51,203 nucleotides of DNA from Clostridia bacterium (lineage in GTDB: Bacteria; Bacillota; Clostridia; Oscillospirales; CAG-272), in contig JAFVZV010000084.1 in the NCBI GenBank assembly GCA_017507985.1, positions 1-51,203 on the forward strand, in the 5' to 3' direction. Below, in pieces: positions 1 through 7,577 of the stretch; within the stretch, counting starts at the first letter, position 1, and every line of letters starts with the position of its first letter. The position numbers were made by a program, and so were the translations under genes. The notes below the pieces were generated by a model that worked only from the letters and a program-made list of their open reading frames with translations, did no database searches and was not told the origin of the DNA.

Positions 1-1
1 C

Positions 2-268
2 CAGCTTGAGATGAAGAAGGCTGTTGAGGCAGGCTACTGGCATATGTTCCGCTACAACCCCGCCGCTAAGGCAGAGGGCAAGAACCCCATGACCATCGAC
101 TCCAAGGAGCCCACGGCTGATTACGTTTCCTTCATCAAGAATGAGACTCGTTATCAGCGTCTGGCACAGGCATTCCCCGAGAGAGCAGAAGAACTGTTCG
201 CAAAGGCTGCCGACAATGCCAAGGCGAAGTACGACAGACTCCAGAGAATGGCTAAGCTGTACGAATAA
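2..268 (+). CDS. nifJ: Pyruvate:ferredoxin (flavodoxin) oxidoreductase, C-terminal end (partial)
   Basis: Only the last 88 residues are in the window; the reading frame is open from base 2 and ends at TAA 266-268. The block GYWHMFRYNP, then KNPMTIDSKEP and an alanine/lysine-rich helical tail, matches the extreme C-terminus of single-chain pyruvate:ferredoxin oxidoreductases. These cytoplasmic enzymes convert pyruvate and CoA to acetyl-CoA, CO2 and reduced ferredoxin in strict anaerobes. The catalytic and iron-sulfur domains lie upstream of the window, so only the tail supports the call. A bidirectional terminator follows directly. The gene fits a fermentative anaerobe, as do rex and the B12-dependent dehydratase further along. 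Confidence 0.88.
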   Translation, partial: QLEMKKAVEAGYWHMFRYNPAAKAEGKNPMTIDSKEPTADYVSFIKNETRYQRLAQAFPERAEELFAKAADNAKAKYDRLQRMAKLYE

Positions 269-287
269 TATTCGTCACGCATATATA

Positions 288-323
288 ACAAAAGGCCAAC
301 ACCCGAGGGTGTTGGCCTTTTGT
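288..323. terminator. Bidirectional intrinsic terminator between converging genes
   Basis: The arms AAAAGGCCAACACCC and GGGTGTTGGCCTTTT form a long GC-rich stem with a very short loop and T-runs on both strands. It lies between the PFOR stop and the stop codon of the minus-strand HAD gene at 323, so it can end both transcripts. Confidence 0.9.
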
Positions 324-1027
324 TATTCTATGAAGTTGAGAACATCCTTAAAGTCATCTACGATCGCAATGTCCAGCTCTTGCTCATTCGGTGCTCCCTC
401 GACGTTATACCAAACGGTGTTCAGTCCCACCGCAACACCGCCGTGAGCGTCGGCTGCGTAGTCGTTGCCAACAAACAGCATCTCTTGCTTTTTGATCTCG
501 GGATGTCGAGCTTGAATATCCGCAATCGCTGCCTCAAAAAAACGGGAGCTCGGCTTACGCACGCCAAACTCGGCACTGGCGTATACCTCTTCAAAATAAT
601 GCAGGATGCCATGATGCGTCAGATGACGTTTGGTCGCACAGGAGGTGAAAATCGTATTCGACAGAATATACATCGGAATATCGCGCGCCTTTAGTGCGTC
701 CAGCACGTACCGCACATCATCTGAAACACCGCCTTGTTGCATGGCGCTCATGATGGCGTATTCCAGATCATCCACACTCTCGGGCAGAGTCTTGGCAAAA
801 TGAGAAAACCACAACGGTAGTTCGTCCTTTACAAAATGGATTTCGCTATGATCAATATGGCGCTGATGGTACAACGGCAAAAAGGTGTCGGTATACGCCT
901 TGAACTCCTCAAACGTACAAACGTCCGATAAATAATTGTCGTGTACATATGCCACCCCGCGCAAAAAATCAAACAGCTCGTTTTTCAGCACGGTATCATA
1001 CAAATCAAAAATAACAGCCCGCTTCAT
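323..1027 (-). CDS. HAD-superfamily hydrolase (phosphatase-like)
   Basis: A 234-residue cytoplasmic HAD hydrolase. Motif I is FDLYDT (nucleophile Asp8, Asp11), motif II is the SNT near the middle, the motif III Lys sits in GVRKPS, and motif IV is GNDYAAD. The helical cap inserted after motif I suggests subclass I, which acts on small phosphorylated metabolites; the substrate cannot be told. The start ATG at 1027 overlaps the TGA of the upstream dehydrogenase (ATGA), so translation is probably coupled. Neighbour context suggests a housecleaning or metabolite-repair role alongside the 2-hydroxyacid dehydrogenase, but that is inference. Confidence 0.85.
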   Translation of the reverse strand: MKRAVIFDLYDTVLKNELFDFLRGVAYVHDNYLSDVCTFEEFKAYTDTFLPLYHQRHIDHSEIHFVKDELPLWFSHFAKTLPESVDDLEYAIMSAMQQGGVSDDVRYVLDALKARDIPMYILSNTIFTSCATKRHLTHHGILHYFEEVYASAEFGVRKPSSRFFEAAIADIQARHPEIKKQEMLFVGNDYAADAHGGVAVGLNTVWYNVEGAPNEQELDIAIVDDFKDVLNFIE

Positions 1028-1989
1028 CCCTTGAACGCTCCTACACAATTTTGTGGCCGACCTGCTTCAAACGCTTTAAGGTTATGTGCAACGATATCGA
1101 TCAGCCTCGTTCTCGCCTCGATCGATCCCCAAGCAACATGGGGGGTAACGTAGCAGTTTTTCGCTGTCAGATAGGGATGATCGTCTCTCATCGGCTCCTC
1201 GCAAAGCACGTCAATGCCCGCACCGCGCAAGCGGCCTGCGTTCAGTGCGTCCGCCACCGCAGTCTCGTCCGTTACACCGCCGCGCGCCGTGTTGATCAGC
1301 ACCGCCGAGGGCTTCATGAGGGCGAGCGTGCGGGTGTTGACCGCCTGCTCGGTCTCGGGCGTGAGGGGACAATGCAGCGAGAGATAGTCCGACTGCGCAA
1401 ACAACGTATCGGCATCGACGAAGGTGACCTCGCCCTCGCGCCCGCTTGTATGAGTGCGGGAGGTGGCGATGACCGTCATGCCGAACGCCAGCGCGATCTT
1501 GGCAACCGCGTGGCCAATGGTGCCATAGCCGAAAATGCCCAGTGTTTTTCCCGCCAGCTCATACACGGGATATTTAAAATAAGAAAACTCTTTGGATCTC
1601 ACCCAATCGCCATTTCCCACCGAGGCGGCGTAGTCGTCCGCGCGAGTAGCAAAGTGCAGCATCAGAGCAATGGTATGCTGGGCGACCGAGTCGGTCGAAT
1701 ACCCGGGCACGTTGCAAACGACGATGCCTCGCTCGTCTGCCGCCGCCACGTCGATGTTGTTGTATCCCGTGGCAAACAAGCCGACGAATTTCAAATTTGG
1801 GCAAGCATCCATGACCTCGGCCGTGATCTTTGCCTTATTGACAATGACGGCCTCGCAATCTCCGATGGAAAGAGGCACCTCGGCAGGTGGCAAAAGATCA
1901 AAATAGCGTACCTCGCCTATTTGCTCGATGGGCGTGAATACCACGTCACCGTTCGTTACCGTACAGCGATCCAAAACCGCGATTTTCAT
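1024..1989 (-). CDS. D-isomer-specific 2-hydroxyacid dehydrogenase (glycerate dehydrogenase/hydroxypyruvate reductase-like)
   Basis: A 321-residue NAD(P)H-dependent dehydrogenase of the D-2-hydroxyacid family. An N-terminal substrate domain includes VGLFATGYNNIDV. The Rossmann domain carries GIFGYGTIGHAV. The catalytic set is visible as Arg in NTARGG, Glu in DVLCEEP and His in TPHVAW. Length and sequence resemble glycerate dehydrogenase/hydroxypyruvate reductase, but substrate choice within the family cannot be fixed by eye. ATG 1989 is preferred over an upstream in-frame start because AAAGGAC lies just before it and the family N-terminus begins here. It is the first gene of a two-gene operon with the overlapping HAD gene. 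Confidence 0.87.
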   Translation of the reverse strand: MKIAVLDRCTVTNGDVVFTPIEQIGEVRYFDLLPPAEVPLSIGDCEAVIVNKAKITAEVMDACPNLKFVGLFATGYNNIDVAAADERGIVVCNVPGYSTDSVAQHTIALMLHFATRADDYAASVGNGDWVRSKEFSYFKYPVYELAGKTLGIFGYGTIGHAVAKIALAFGMTVIATSRTHTSGREGEVTFVDADTLFAQSDYLSLHCPLTPETEQAVNTRTLALMKPSAVLINTARGGVTDETAVADALNAGRLRGAGIDVLCEEPMRDDHPYLTAKNCYVTPHVAWGSIEARTRLIDIVAHNLKAFEAGRPQNCVGAFKG

Positions 1990-2020
1990 GAGAGCACCGT
2001 CCTTTTTTTCGTGATAATCT

Positions 2021-2049
2021 ATTATAACACGGTTGCTTAAGGTGTTCAA
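2021..2049 (-). promoter_or_regulatory. Sigma-A-type promoter for the dehydrogenase-HAD operon
   Basis: On the minus strand, TTGAAC (2049-2044) and TATAAT (2026-2021) are separated by 17 bp, about 30 bases upstream of the ATG at 1989. Confidence 0.7.
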
Positions 2050-2052
2050 TAG

Positions 2053-2285
2053 GTTGTGAGAGAAAAGCGAAGCTTGTTAGCCGCTTTTTCTTTGATACCG
2101 CTGGCACAAAGAAAAAGCTAACAAAAAGAAATGCCAAAAAGCATTTCGCGCTCTGCGGAGCGCGTGGAGGGCTCCGCGCCCTCCACTGCGCCGCTTTTTG
2201 AAAAAAGCGGGCAAAAACTTTTCTGTCAAGTTTTTTGAAAGGAGCGCGAGGGAAACTTTTTTCAAAAAAGTTTCCCTCGCACCTT
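2053..2285. repeat. Dispersed intergenic repeat, family 2, copy 1 (hairpin-rich)
   Basis: This roughly 230-bp gene-free stretch is a chain of palindromes. It includes a pair of arms around TTTTTCTTTG/CAAAGAAAAA (2085-2117), GCGCTCTGCGGAGCGC (about 2149-2164), GGAGGGCTCCGCGCCCTCC, and a perfect 35-bp odd palindrome at 2246-2280 centred on TTTTTTCAAAAAA. The block at 2077-2128 is recognisably the inverse of 32127-32180 in the dnaD/dnaC interval, which marks a dispersed family. No coding sequence is supported. It may also stop transcription from the GH2 gene. Confidence 0.7.
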
Positions 2286-2291
2286 TATCAA

Positions 2292-4520
2292 TTATTCTTC
2301 ATTCTCCGGATAGAAACCGAGCACGCCCTCGTCGGAGCAAAGTCCGTTTTCCTGACGGACGAGCAGACGAATGGTATTCTCGAAAGTATGGACGCCGTCC
2401 TCGGCCTTCAGGGTAAAGTCAACGTACTTACCTTCAGCCGTGACACGGATCTCGCCGACCTTGACCGCACGGGTGTGACCGCAAACGGCCTTGCCTTCGG
2501 TTATCTGCCCTGCAGAGCCATAGCAGTAAGACACTTCCCTCTCGTCACCGTCAAGCGATACGAACACCTCGGCCACGACTTCCTCGCCCGGCTCCCAGAT
2601 CAGCTTATCATACTTGATGCTGACGTTCAAAGGAGCGAACGCCTTACCAACCTGCCAAAGCACCGGCTTGGCTCTCATGCAATAGTCGATCATGCAGGTA
2701 CAGCTAATGTTGGGATAGGGCTCATTGATCTGCCAGATGATACTGCCGCTGTTTTCAAAGGCGCGGCGGCGGTTGGCCTCAACCGCGTAGCGCAATCCCT
2801 CGGCCTGAATGAACTGGGAACGGGCAACCTGCTGTTCCAGCGTTTCAGGCTCGCCGAAAATGTGCTTGTCACGCCAGGAGTTGTCCCACCACTCGCCGTG
2901 ATGGCGCCATACGTGATTGTGTGCCATATCGTCGGGCTTGAGGTTATCCTCGGACAAGAACGTCTTCATGGTCTCAACGCTCATCATGCCGTCCACGCCA
3001 AACTCGCTGTGGAACAGGCTGTCCGACTCGTTGAACACACGATAGTGCTCCTTGGTGCCGTAGTAACGCCAGCTACCGTGAACGTCGTGGTTCTCGCCCT
3101 TGTGCCCGGGATCCAAAAATTCGTAAGGACCGCTGGCCGATGTCGGCAGCATGGGAATGTGGGGTGAATAGTAGGATACATAACCCAACAGCTCGGCAAT
3201 GTTGCGATCGGCAAACGTCGAGGGAATCCCCTCCTCGTTCATCAGCTCGTTACCGCCACTCCATACCGCCAGCGAGGGATGATTGCGGCGGGTTTTGATG
3301 GCCCATTTGGCCGTCGCCTCCTGACGAACAAGGAACTGCTCGATCTTGGAGGGAACGTTATCCAGACCGCTGGAGGACTGGATAAACTCCTGCCATACCA
3401 TAAAGCCCATGCGATCGCACAGCTTGTAAAAGGTTTCGTCCTCAATAACGCCGCCGCCCCAGACGCGAATCACGTTGATGTGCGCCTTCTTCATCATGGT
3501 GAGCAGCTGCTCCAGCTTGACAGGGTCATTGTAGCCCGTCATATCAATGGGGGTCAGGTTGACACCCTTGGCATATACGCGAGTGCCGTTGCAGTTAAAT
3601 ACGTAACCAAGCGCGCCTAAGGGGGCGTTGTCGTTTTGCTCCAGCGTGATGGTTCGGAAGCCGACTTGTTCAACTCTTGTTTCAACAGCCACGCCATCCT
3701 TGATGATGGTCATGGTCAGCTCGTACAGATTCTGCTCACCGACATCCAGCGGATACCACAATTTGACGTTATCCACGTGCAGTCTGGCCTTGGCTTCTCT
3801 GCCGCGGCTGTCCAGAGGGCAGTTGACCAAGCAATTGCCGATGGACACCTCGACTGTACAGCCCTTGGTGTCGCCGTGCAGTGTGGCATAAAATTCCGCG
3901 TCACCATTCGTGCCGACGGGCTTAAAATAAAAATCTTCAAATCGCACTTCATTGTAGGCGCGAACGTAAACAGGGCGATACAGACCAATACTGATCAGAC
4001 GGGTGCACCAGTCCCACTTATAGCTGAAACGAGCCTTCTGGGTGAAGGTTCTGGAGGTGTATCCGATCTGCCCCATCTCATCGGGTGCGTTTTCCAGCAC
4101 CACTGTCACGGTGTTGCTTCCCTTTCGGGCAATATCGGTCACGTCGGCCACGAAGGGGACGTACATATTATCCGACTGCCCCAGCTTTTTACCGTTGAAG
4201 AATATATGTCCCATGCAGTCGATGCCCTCAAGCACCAACTCAAGACGCTCGCCGTCCCCCTTGGGATCAAGGTCGATTTTACCATCAAACACCCACCAAT
4301 GGTTGGATACCCACTGGCATTTGAGACTGTTCATTTCAAAGAAGGGATCCTCAATGACACCCGCTTTTTGCAAAGCATCATAAATAGAGCCCGGAACTTG
4401 ACAAGGAATGGGGGGCAAAATGGACTGATTTTTGACGTCCGTTTCCATATTCTGCACGCGGAAGGGCGTGTAGGGATAGTGGGGCGTCATTGTCCAATTG
4501 TAGCTTTCAAATCGTTTCAT
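2292..4520 (-). CDS. Glycoside hydrolase family 2 enzyme, beta-mannosidase-like
   Basis: A 742-residue protein with the GH2 plan: an N-terminal sugar-binding jelly roll (about 30-200), an Ig-like domain (200-300), a TIM barrel (300-600) and a C-terminal beta domain. The barrel shows GVNLTPIDM and RVWGGGVIE. The acid/base Glu is in SGGNEL (about Glu425) and the nucleophile Glu in HSEFGV (about Glu506). The WGGG and WQEF blocks resemble beta-mannosidases (EC 3.2.1.25) more than beta-galactosidases, but activity is inferred. No signal peptide is visible, so it probably acts in the cytoplasm on imported beta-mannosides. ATG 4520 has GGAAAGGA upstream and is preferred to an ATG six codons earlier. 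It is monocistronic with its own promoter. Confidence 0.88.
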   Translation of the reverse strand: MKRFESYNWTMTPHYPYTPFRVQNMETDVKNQSILPPIPCQVPGSIYDALQKAGVIEDPFFEMNSLKCQWVSNHWWVFDGKIDLDPKGDGERLELVLEGIDCMGHIFFNGKKLGQSDNMYVPFVADVTDIARKGSNTVTVVLENAPDEMGQIGYTSRTFTQKARFSYKWDWCTRLISIGLYRPVYVRAYNEVRFEDFYFKPVGTNGDAEFYATLHGDTKGCTVEVSIGNCLVNCPLDSRGREAKARLHVDNVKLWYPLDVGEQNLYELTMTIIKDGVAVETRVEQVGFRTITLEQNDNAPLGALGYVFNCNGTRVYAKGVNLTPIDMTGYNDPVKLEQLLTMMKKAHINVIRVWGGGVIEDETFYKLCDRMGFMVWQEFIQSSSGLDNVPSKIEQFLVRQEATAKWAIKTRRNHPSLAVWSGGNELMNEEGIPSTFADRNIAELLGYVSYYSPHIPMLPTSASGPYEFLDPGHKGENHDVHGSWRYYGTKEHYRVFNESDSLFHSEFGVDGMMSVETMKTFLSEDNLKPDDMAHNHVWRHHGEWWDNSWRDKHIFGEPETLEQQVARSQFIQAEGLRYAVEANRRRAFENSGSIIWQINEPYPNISCTCMIDYCMRAKPVLWQVGKAFAPLNVSIKYDKLIWEPGEEVVAEVFVSLDGDEREVSYCYGSAGQITEGKAVCGHTRAVKVGEIRVTAEGKYVDFTLKAEDGVHTFENTIRLLVRQENGLCSDEGVLGFYPENEE

Positions 4521-4568
4521 ACAATATCCTTTCCGCACCGTATCGCGGTGCCGGGAGTTGTTGGCTTC

Positions 4569-4597
4569 ATTATAACAAATAATGGGAACAAATGCAA
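4569..4597 (-). promoter_or_regulatory. Sigma-A-type promoter for the GH2 gene
   Basis: On the minus strand, TTGCAT (4597-4592) and a perfect TATAAT (4574-4569) have a 17-bp spacer. No clear operator or catabolite-control site was seen between it and the start codon. Confidence 0.65.
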
Positions 4598-4658
4598 GGT
4601 GTTAGGCAAAAAATACATGGGAAGAATGTTTGAGCAAAGGAAAAGTATCGCTATATTT

Positions 4659-4889
4659 CAACCAACTTCCCTACAGCCTCGCACAGCTGCGCACAAAGTT
4701 TTGTGTTCATGCTTGCATAATGCCCGCGTCCAGCGGGCAAGCAAAACTGATATATTTTGCTTTAGCGAAATGGGCACTCGGTGAAAGCAAAGATGCCATT
4801 TCTTTGTCATTGAACAAAGAAATGGCGAAAGAAACCTGTACAGCGAACGCGTGCCGCAGGCACAGTGTGAGCGTCAAAAGGAGAAAATG
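4659..4889. repeat. Dispersed intergenic repeat, family 1, short copy
   Basis: A gene-free stretch whose two ends match the ends of the roughly 465-475-bp elements at 10954-11428 and 43992-44454. The left end (CAACTTCCCTACAGCCTCG-like) and the right end (GCGTCAAAAGGAGAAA) correspond, as does the TTTCTTTG...CAAAGAAA hairpin near 4800-4825. The element is about half length, as though the centre has been lost. The rest of 4521-4972 holds only a promoter and a terminator. Confidence 0.6.
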
Positions 4890-4917
4890 ATTAAAATTTC
4901 ATTTCTCTCCCCCCGCA

Positions 4918-4958
4918 TAAAAAATCGGCCGTTGCCTCACAGCAACAGCCGATTTTTT
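4918..4958. terminator. Bidirectional intrinsic terminator
   Basis: The arms AAATCGGCCGTTGC and GCAACAGCCGATTT flank a 6-base loop, with A and T runs outside. It lies just downstream of the small membrane-protein gene that ends at 4973. Confidence 0.85.
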
Positions 4959-4972
4959 ATTCACACTTAACT

Positions 4973-5221
4973 TCACGCTTCCGCGCCCTCGATAACAATT
5001 TCCTCTGCGGGAGCTTCCTCCTCGACGACCAAGCAGCCTGCCTCTTCATCGTACAGGCCGTCGTTATACAACTCATCCAGTTCCTCGTCATAGTCACCGC
5101 ATTCCAGCAGACAATACTTGCGATACAGCTTCATCGCAAACCAAATCACCGCACATGCACCTGCCACGAAGGCCAGCGTAACGGCAATAATTTTACCATA
5201 ATTTGTTTTTTCGTTTTTCAT
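4973..5221 (-). CDS. Small single-span membrane protein with acidic tail
   Basis: An 82-residue protein of unknown function. Residues 10-32 form one hydrophobic helix followed by KLYRKY, so by the positive-inside rule the tail should be cytoplasmic. The C-terminal 40 residues are strongly acidic (EELDELYNDGLYDEE and repeated Glu/Ala). AAAGGAG lies upstream of ATG 5219-5221, and a promoter and a strong terminator frame it, so it looks like a real single-gene unit. I do not recognise a named family; similar short anchors with acidic tails are common in Clostridia. Confidence 0.7.
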   Translation of the reverse strand: MKNEKTNYGKIIAVTLAFVAGACAVIWFAMKLYRKYCLLECGDYDEELDELYNDGLYDEEAGCLVVEEEAPAEEIVIEGAEA

Positions 5222-5290
5222 ATTTGACCACGACTCCTTTCACTCGTTTCACAATCAAGGCAAACGCCAAGGGCGCTTGCTTACAATATT

Positions 5291-5318
5291 AGTATACCAT
5301 GCTTTTTAAAAAAAGCAA
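5291..5318 (-). promoter_or_regulatory. Probable sigma-A promoter for the small membrane protein
   Basis: On the minus strand, TTGCTT (5318-5313) and TATACT (5296-5291) have a 16-bp spacer, about 70 bases before the start codon. Confidence 0.5.
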
Positions 5319-5369
5319 GCAAAATTTCAAACATTCACAAAAGTTTAAAATTTGGAAAGCAATCAAGCA

Positions 5370-6086
5370 TCAGACTGCGTATCCGCCGTCGACGCCAAGC
5401 ATCTGCCCTGTGATGAACCCTGCCTCGGGAGAAGCCAAAAACGCAACAGCCGCCGCCACTTCCGCAGGCGTTCCCATGCGGCACAGCGGCGTTTCATCGC
5501 AAAGAGCGATACGCGTCTGCTCATCCAACGCGGCATTCATCTCCGTTTCGATCACACCGGGCTCTACGCAGTTGACGGTGATGCCCGACGGTCCCAACTC
5601 TTTAGCCAGCGCCATGGTCAGCCCGCGCAATCCTGCCTTGGATGCCGAATAATGCACCTCACACGATGCACCGACCTTGCCCCACATCGAGCCGACGTTG
5701 ATGATGCGGCCGTTATGGCGCGAGATCATATCAGGAGCGATCGCACGGCACAGATAAAAGGCAGACGAAAGATTGGTATCGATCATGCGCCGCCACTCCT
5801 CGTCAGTGACATCGGTAAACAGCTTGATTTGAGCAATACCTGCATTGTTGACAAGCACGTCCACGCCGCCAAGCGTCTCAATGGCCCAAGCCGCCGCGCG
5901 CCTTGCCCCATCAGAATCGGAGAGATCGGCCATCAGTGCGTGTGCCCCCGTCTTGGCGGACAATTCTGCAGCCGCATCCTCGCGACTACGGTAGATAAAA
6001 GCCACCTCATCGCCCTGCGCACAAAAATATTCCACCATCGCGCGACCGATGCCGCGTGCACCACCACTGATGAGCACTCGTCTCAT
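5370..6086 (-). CDS. Short-chain dehydrogenase/reductase (FabG-like)
   Basis: A 238-residue classical SDR. The cofactor loop is SGGARGIGRA at the N-terminus, NNAG follows near residue 80, and the catalytic set is Ser133, Tyr146 and Lys150 (YSASK). The C-terminus GQMLGVDGGYAV is typical of FabG-like oxidoreductases. These use NAD(P)H to reduce a keto group; FabG itself makes 3-hydroxyacyl-ACP, but many paralogs act on sugars or other metabolites, so the substrate is open. AAGGAG precedes ATG 6086. The gene begins 13 bases after the aspartate kinase stop and is probably co-transcribed with it, although no shared pathway is obvious. Confidence 0.85.
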   Translation of the reverse strand: MRRVLISGGARGIGRAMVEYFCAQGDEVAFIYRSREDAAAELSAKTGAHALMADLSDSDGARRAAAWAIETLGGVDVLVNNAGIAQIKLFTDVTDEEWRRMIDTNLSSAFYLCRAIAPDMISRHNGRIINVGSMWGKVGASCEVHYSASKAGLRGLTMALAKELGPSGITVNCVEPGVIETEMNAALDEQTRIALCDETPLCRMGTPAEVAAAVAFLASPEAGFITGQMLGVDGGYAV

Positions 6087-6099
6087 ACCCTTATGCTCC

Positions 6100-7413
6100 T
6101 TACTTGACAAATTCGTGATAGATCGCACCAATCGCCGTTTCGTAATCGGCCTCTTCGACACCGATGATGATATTCAGCTCGCTCGAGCCCTGGTCGATCA
6201 TGCGAATGTTGATACCGGCCTTAGCCAGCGCGGTAAACACGCGTGCAGCCGTACCCTTGGATTTGGTCATACCACGGCCAACGACGGCAATCATCGCGAT
6301 TCCATCTTCAATTACAACGCTATCGGGACGCGCACGACGTTCAATGGATGCCAACAGCTTTTCGCGCTTACCCTCGAGAGCCGCCGTAGGAATAACCATG
6401 CTGATGGTATCAATACCCGTCGGCAGGTGCTCAATAGGAAGGTCGTAGTCCTCCAGCACATCGAGAATACGGCGGGTAAATCCGACCTCGGCATTCATCA
6501 TATCTTTTTCAATATTGATAAAGGAGAAGCCCTTGCGTCCGGCAACGCCCGTGATGATGCGCTGCTTGTCATAGGACGAGGCCGTTGCCACGATCATAGT
6601 GCCGGCATCTTCGGGACGGTTGGTGTTACGAATGTTGATCGGGATGCCCGCAATACGAACGGGGAAAATTGCATCCTCATGCAAGACCGAAGCACCCATA
6701 TAGGACAGCTCACGCAGCTCGCGATAGGTGATGGTTTCGATCGCGCAAGGATTTTCGACCAGACGAGGATCGGCCATCATAAAGCCGGATACGTCGGTCC
6801 AGTTTTCGTACAGATCGGCACCGGCGGCATGTGCCACAATGGAGCCGGTCACGTCCGAGCCACCGCGCGAAAACGTCTTAATCGTTCCGTTGGGCATGGA
6901 TCCGTAAAAGCCGGGAATGACGGCATATTCATATTTTTTTAGCTCTTCCTGCATCAGCTGTTGCGTATATTCGGCATCAAACTGACCGTTTTCCTTGAAC
7001 ATAATGACGTTCTCGGCATCGATAAAGGAAAATCCCAAATATTTTGCCAGAATCAAGCTATTCAGATATTCACCGCGAGAGGCGGCATAGTCACGGCCAG
7101 ACGCGTGCAGCATGGCATTTTTCACATACTCCAGCTCGCCGGAAATATCAAAATTCAAGCCAAGATCGGCAATAATATCATTGTAGCGCTGTTTGATCTG
7201 CTCATAATATTCGTCAATATTCTGGTGGGCGCGTACCATTTCATAGCAACGGTAAAGCATGTCCGTCACCTTGATATCGCTTGAAAAGCGTTTGCCCGGT
7301 GCGGACGCGACCACGTAATGACGGATTTTATCGGACTGCACGATCTGGGCGACCTGACGAAAATGATCCGCGTCAGCCAACGAACTGCCTCCGAATTTAA
7401 CTACTTTGATCAT
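6100..7413 (-). CDS. lysC: Aspartate kinase
   Basis: A 437-residue aspartokinase (EC 2.7.2.4), the first step of lysine, threonine, methionine and diaminopimelate synthesis. The amino-acid kinase domain opens with VVKFGGSSLA and includes FSRGGSDVTGS. The C-terminal third carries two ACT-type regulatory domains (around IINIEKDMMN and VVGRGMTKSKG), which implies feedback control by an end-product amino acid. ATG 7413, behind GAGAGG, is chosen over an in-frame GTG eight codons upstream because the conserved N-terminus starts here. A strong promoter lies upstream and the SDR gene follows closely. Confidence 0.93.
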   Translation of the reverse strand: MIKVVKFGGSSLADADHFRQVAQIVQSDKIRHYVVASAPGKRFSSDIKVTDMLYRCYEMVRAHQNIDEYYEQIKQRYNDIIADLGLNFDISGELEYVKNAMLHASGRDYAASRGEYLNSLILAKYLGFSFIDAENVIMFKENGQFDAEYTQQLMQEELKKYEYAVIPGFYGSMPNGTIKTFSRGGSDVTGSIVAHAAGADLYENWTDVSGFMMADPRLVENPCAIETITYRELRELSYMGASVLHEDAIFPVRIAGIPINIRNTNRPEDAGTMIVATASSYDKQRIITGVAGRKGFSFINIEKDMMNAEVGFTRRILDVLEDYDLPIEHLPTGIDTISMVIPTAALEGKREKLLASIERRARPDSVVIEDGIAMIAVVGRGMTKSKGTAARVFTALAKAGINIRMIDQGSSELNIIIGVEEADYETAIGAIYHEFVK

Positions 7414-7500
7414 AAGAAAATGTGACCTCTCTTTCACTCTGCTGTATGATGTGCCGCAAATTGCTTTTCACATACGCCCTTTTGGCACAATACACTAATA

Positions 7501-7529
7501 ATTATATGGTAAATTGTGCTATTTGTCAA
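7501..7529 (-). promoter_or_regulatory. Consensus sigma-A promoter for lysC-SDR
   Basis: On the minus strand, TTGACA (7529-7524) and TATAAT (7506-7501) are separated by 17 bp, a perfect match to the housekeeping consensus. About 85 bases of leader follow; no riboswitch was recognised there. Confidence 0.85.
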
Positions 7530-7577
7530 TAGCAAAGCCCGATTTTTCAGGCACATAAAGACGTTCTTTTTGCCAAT

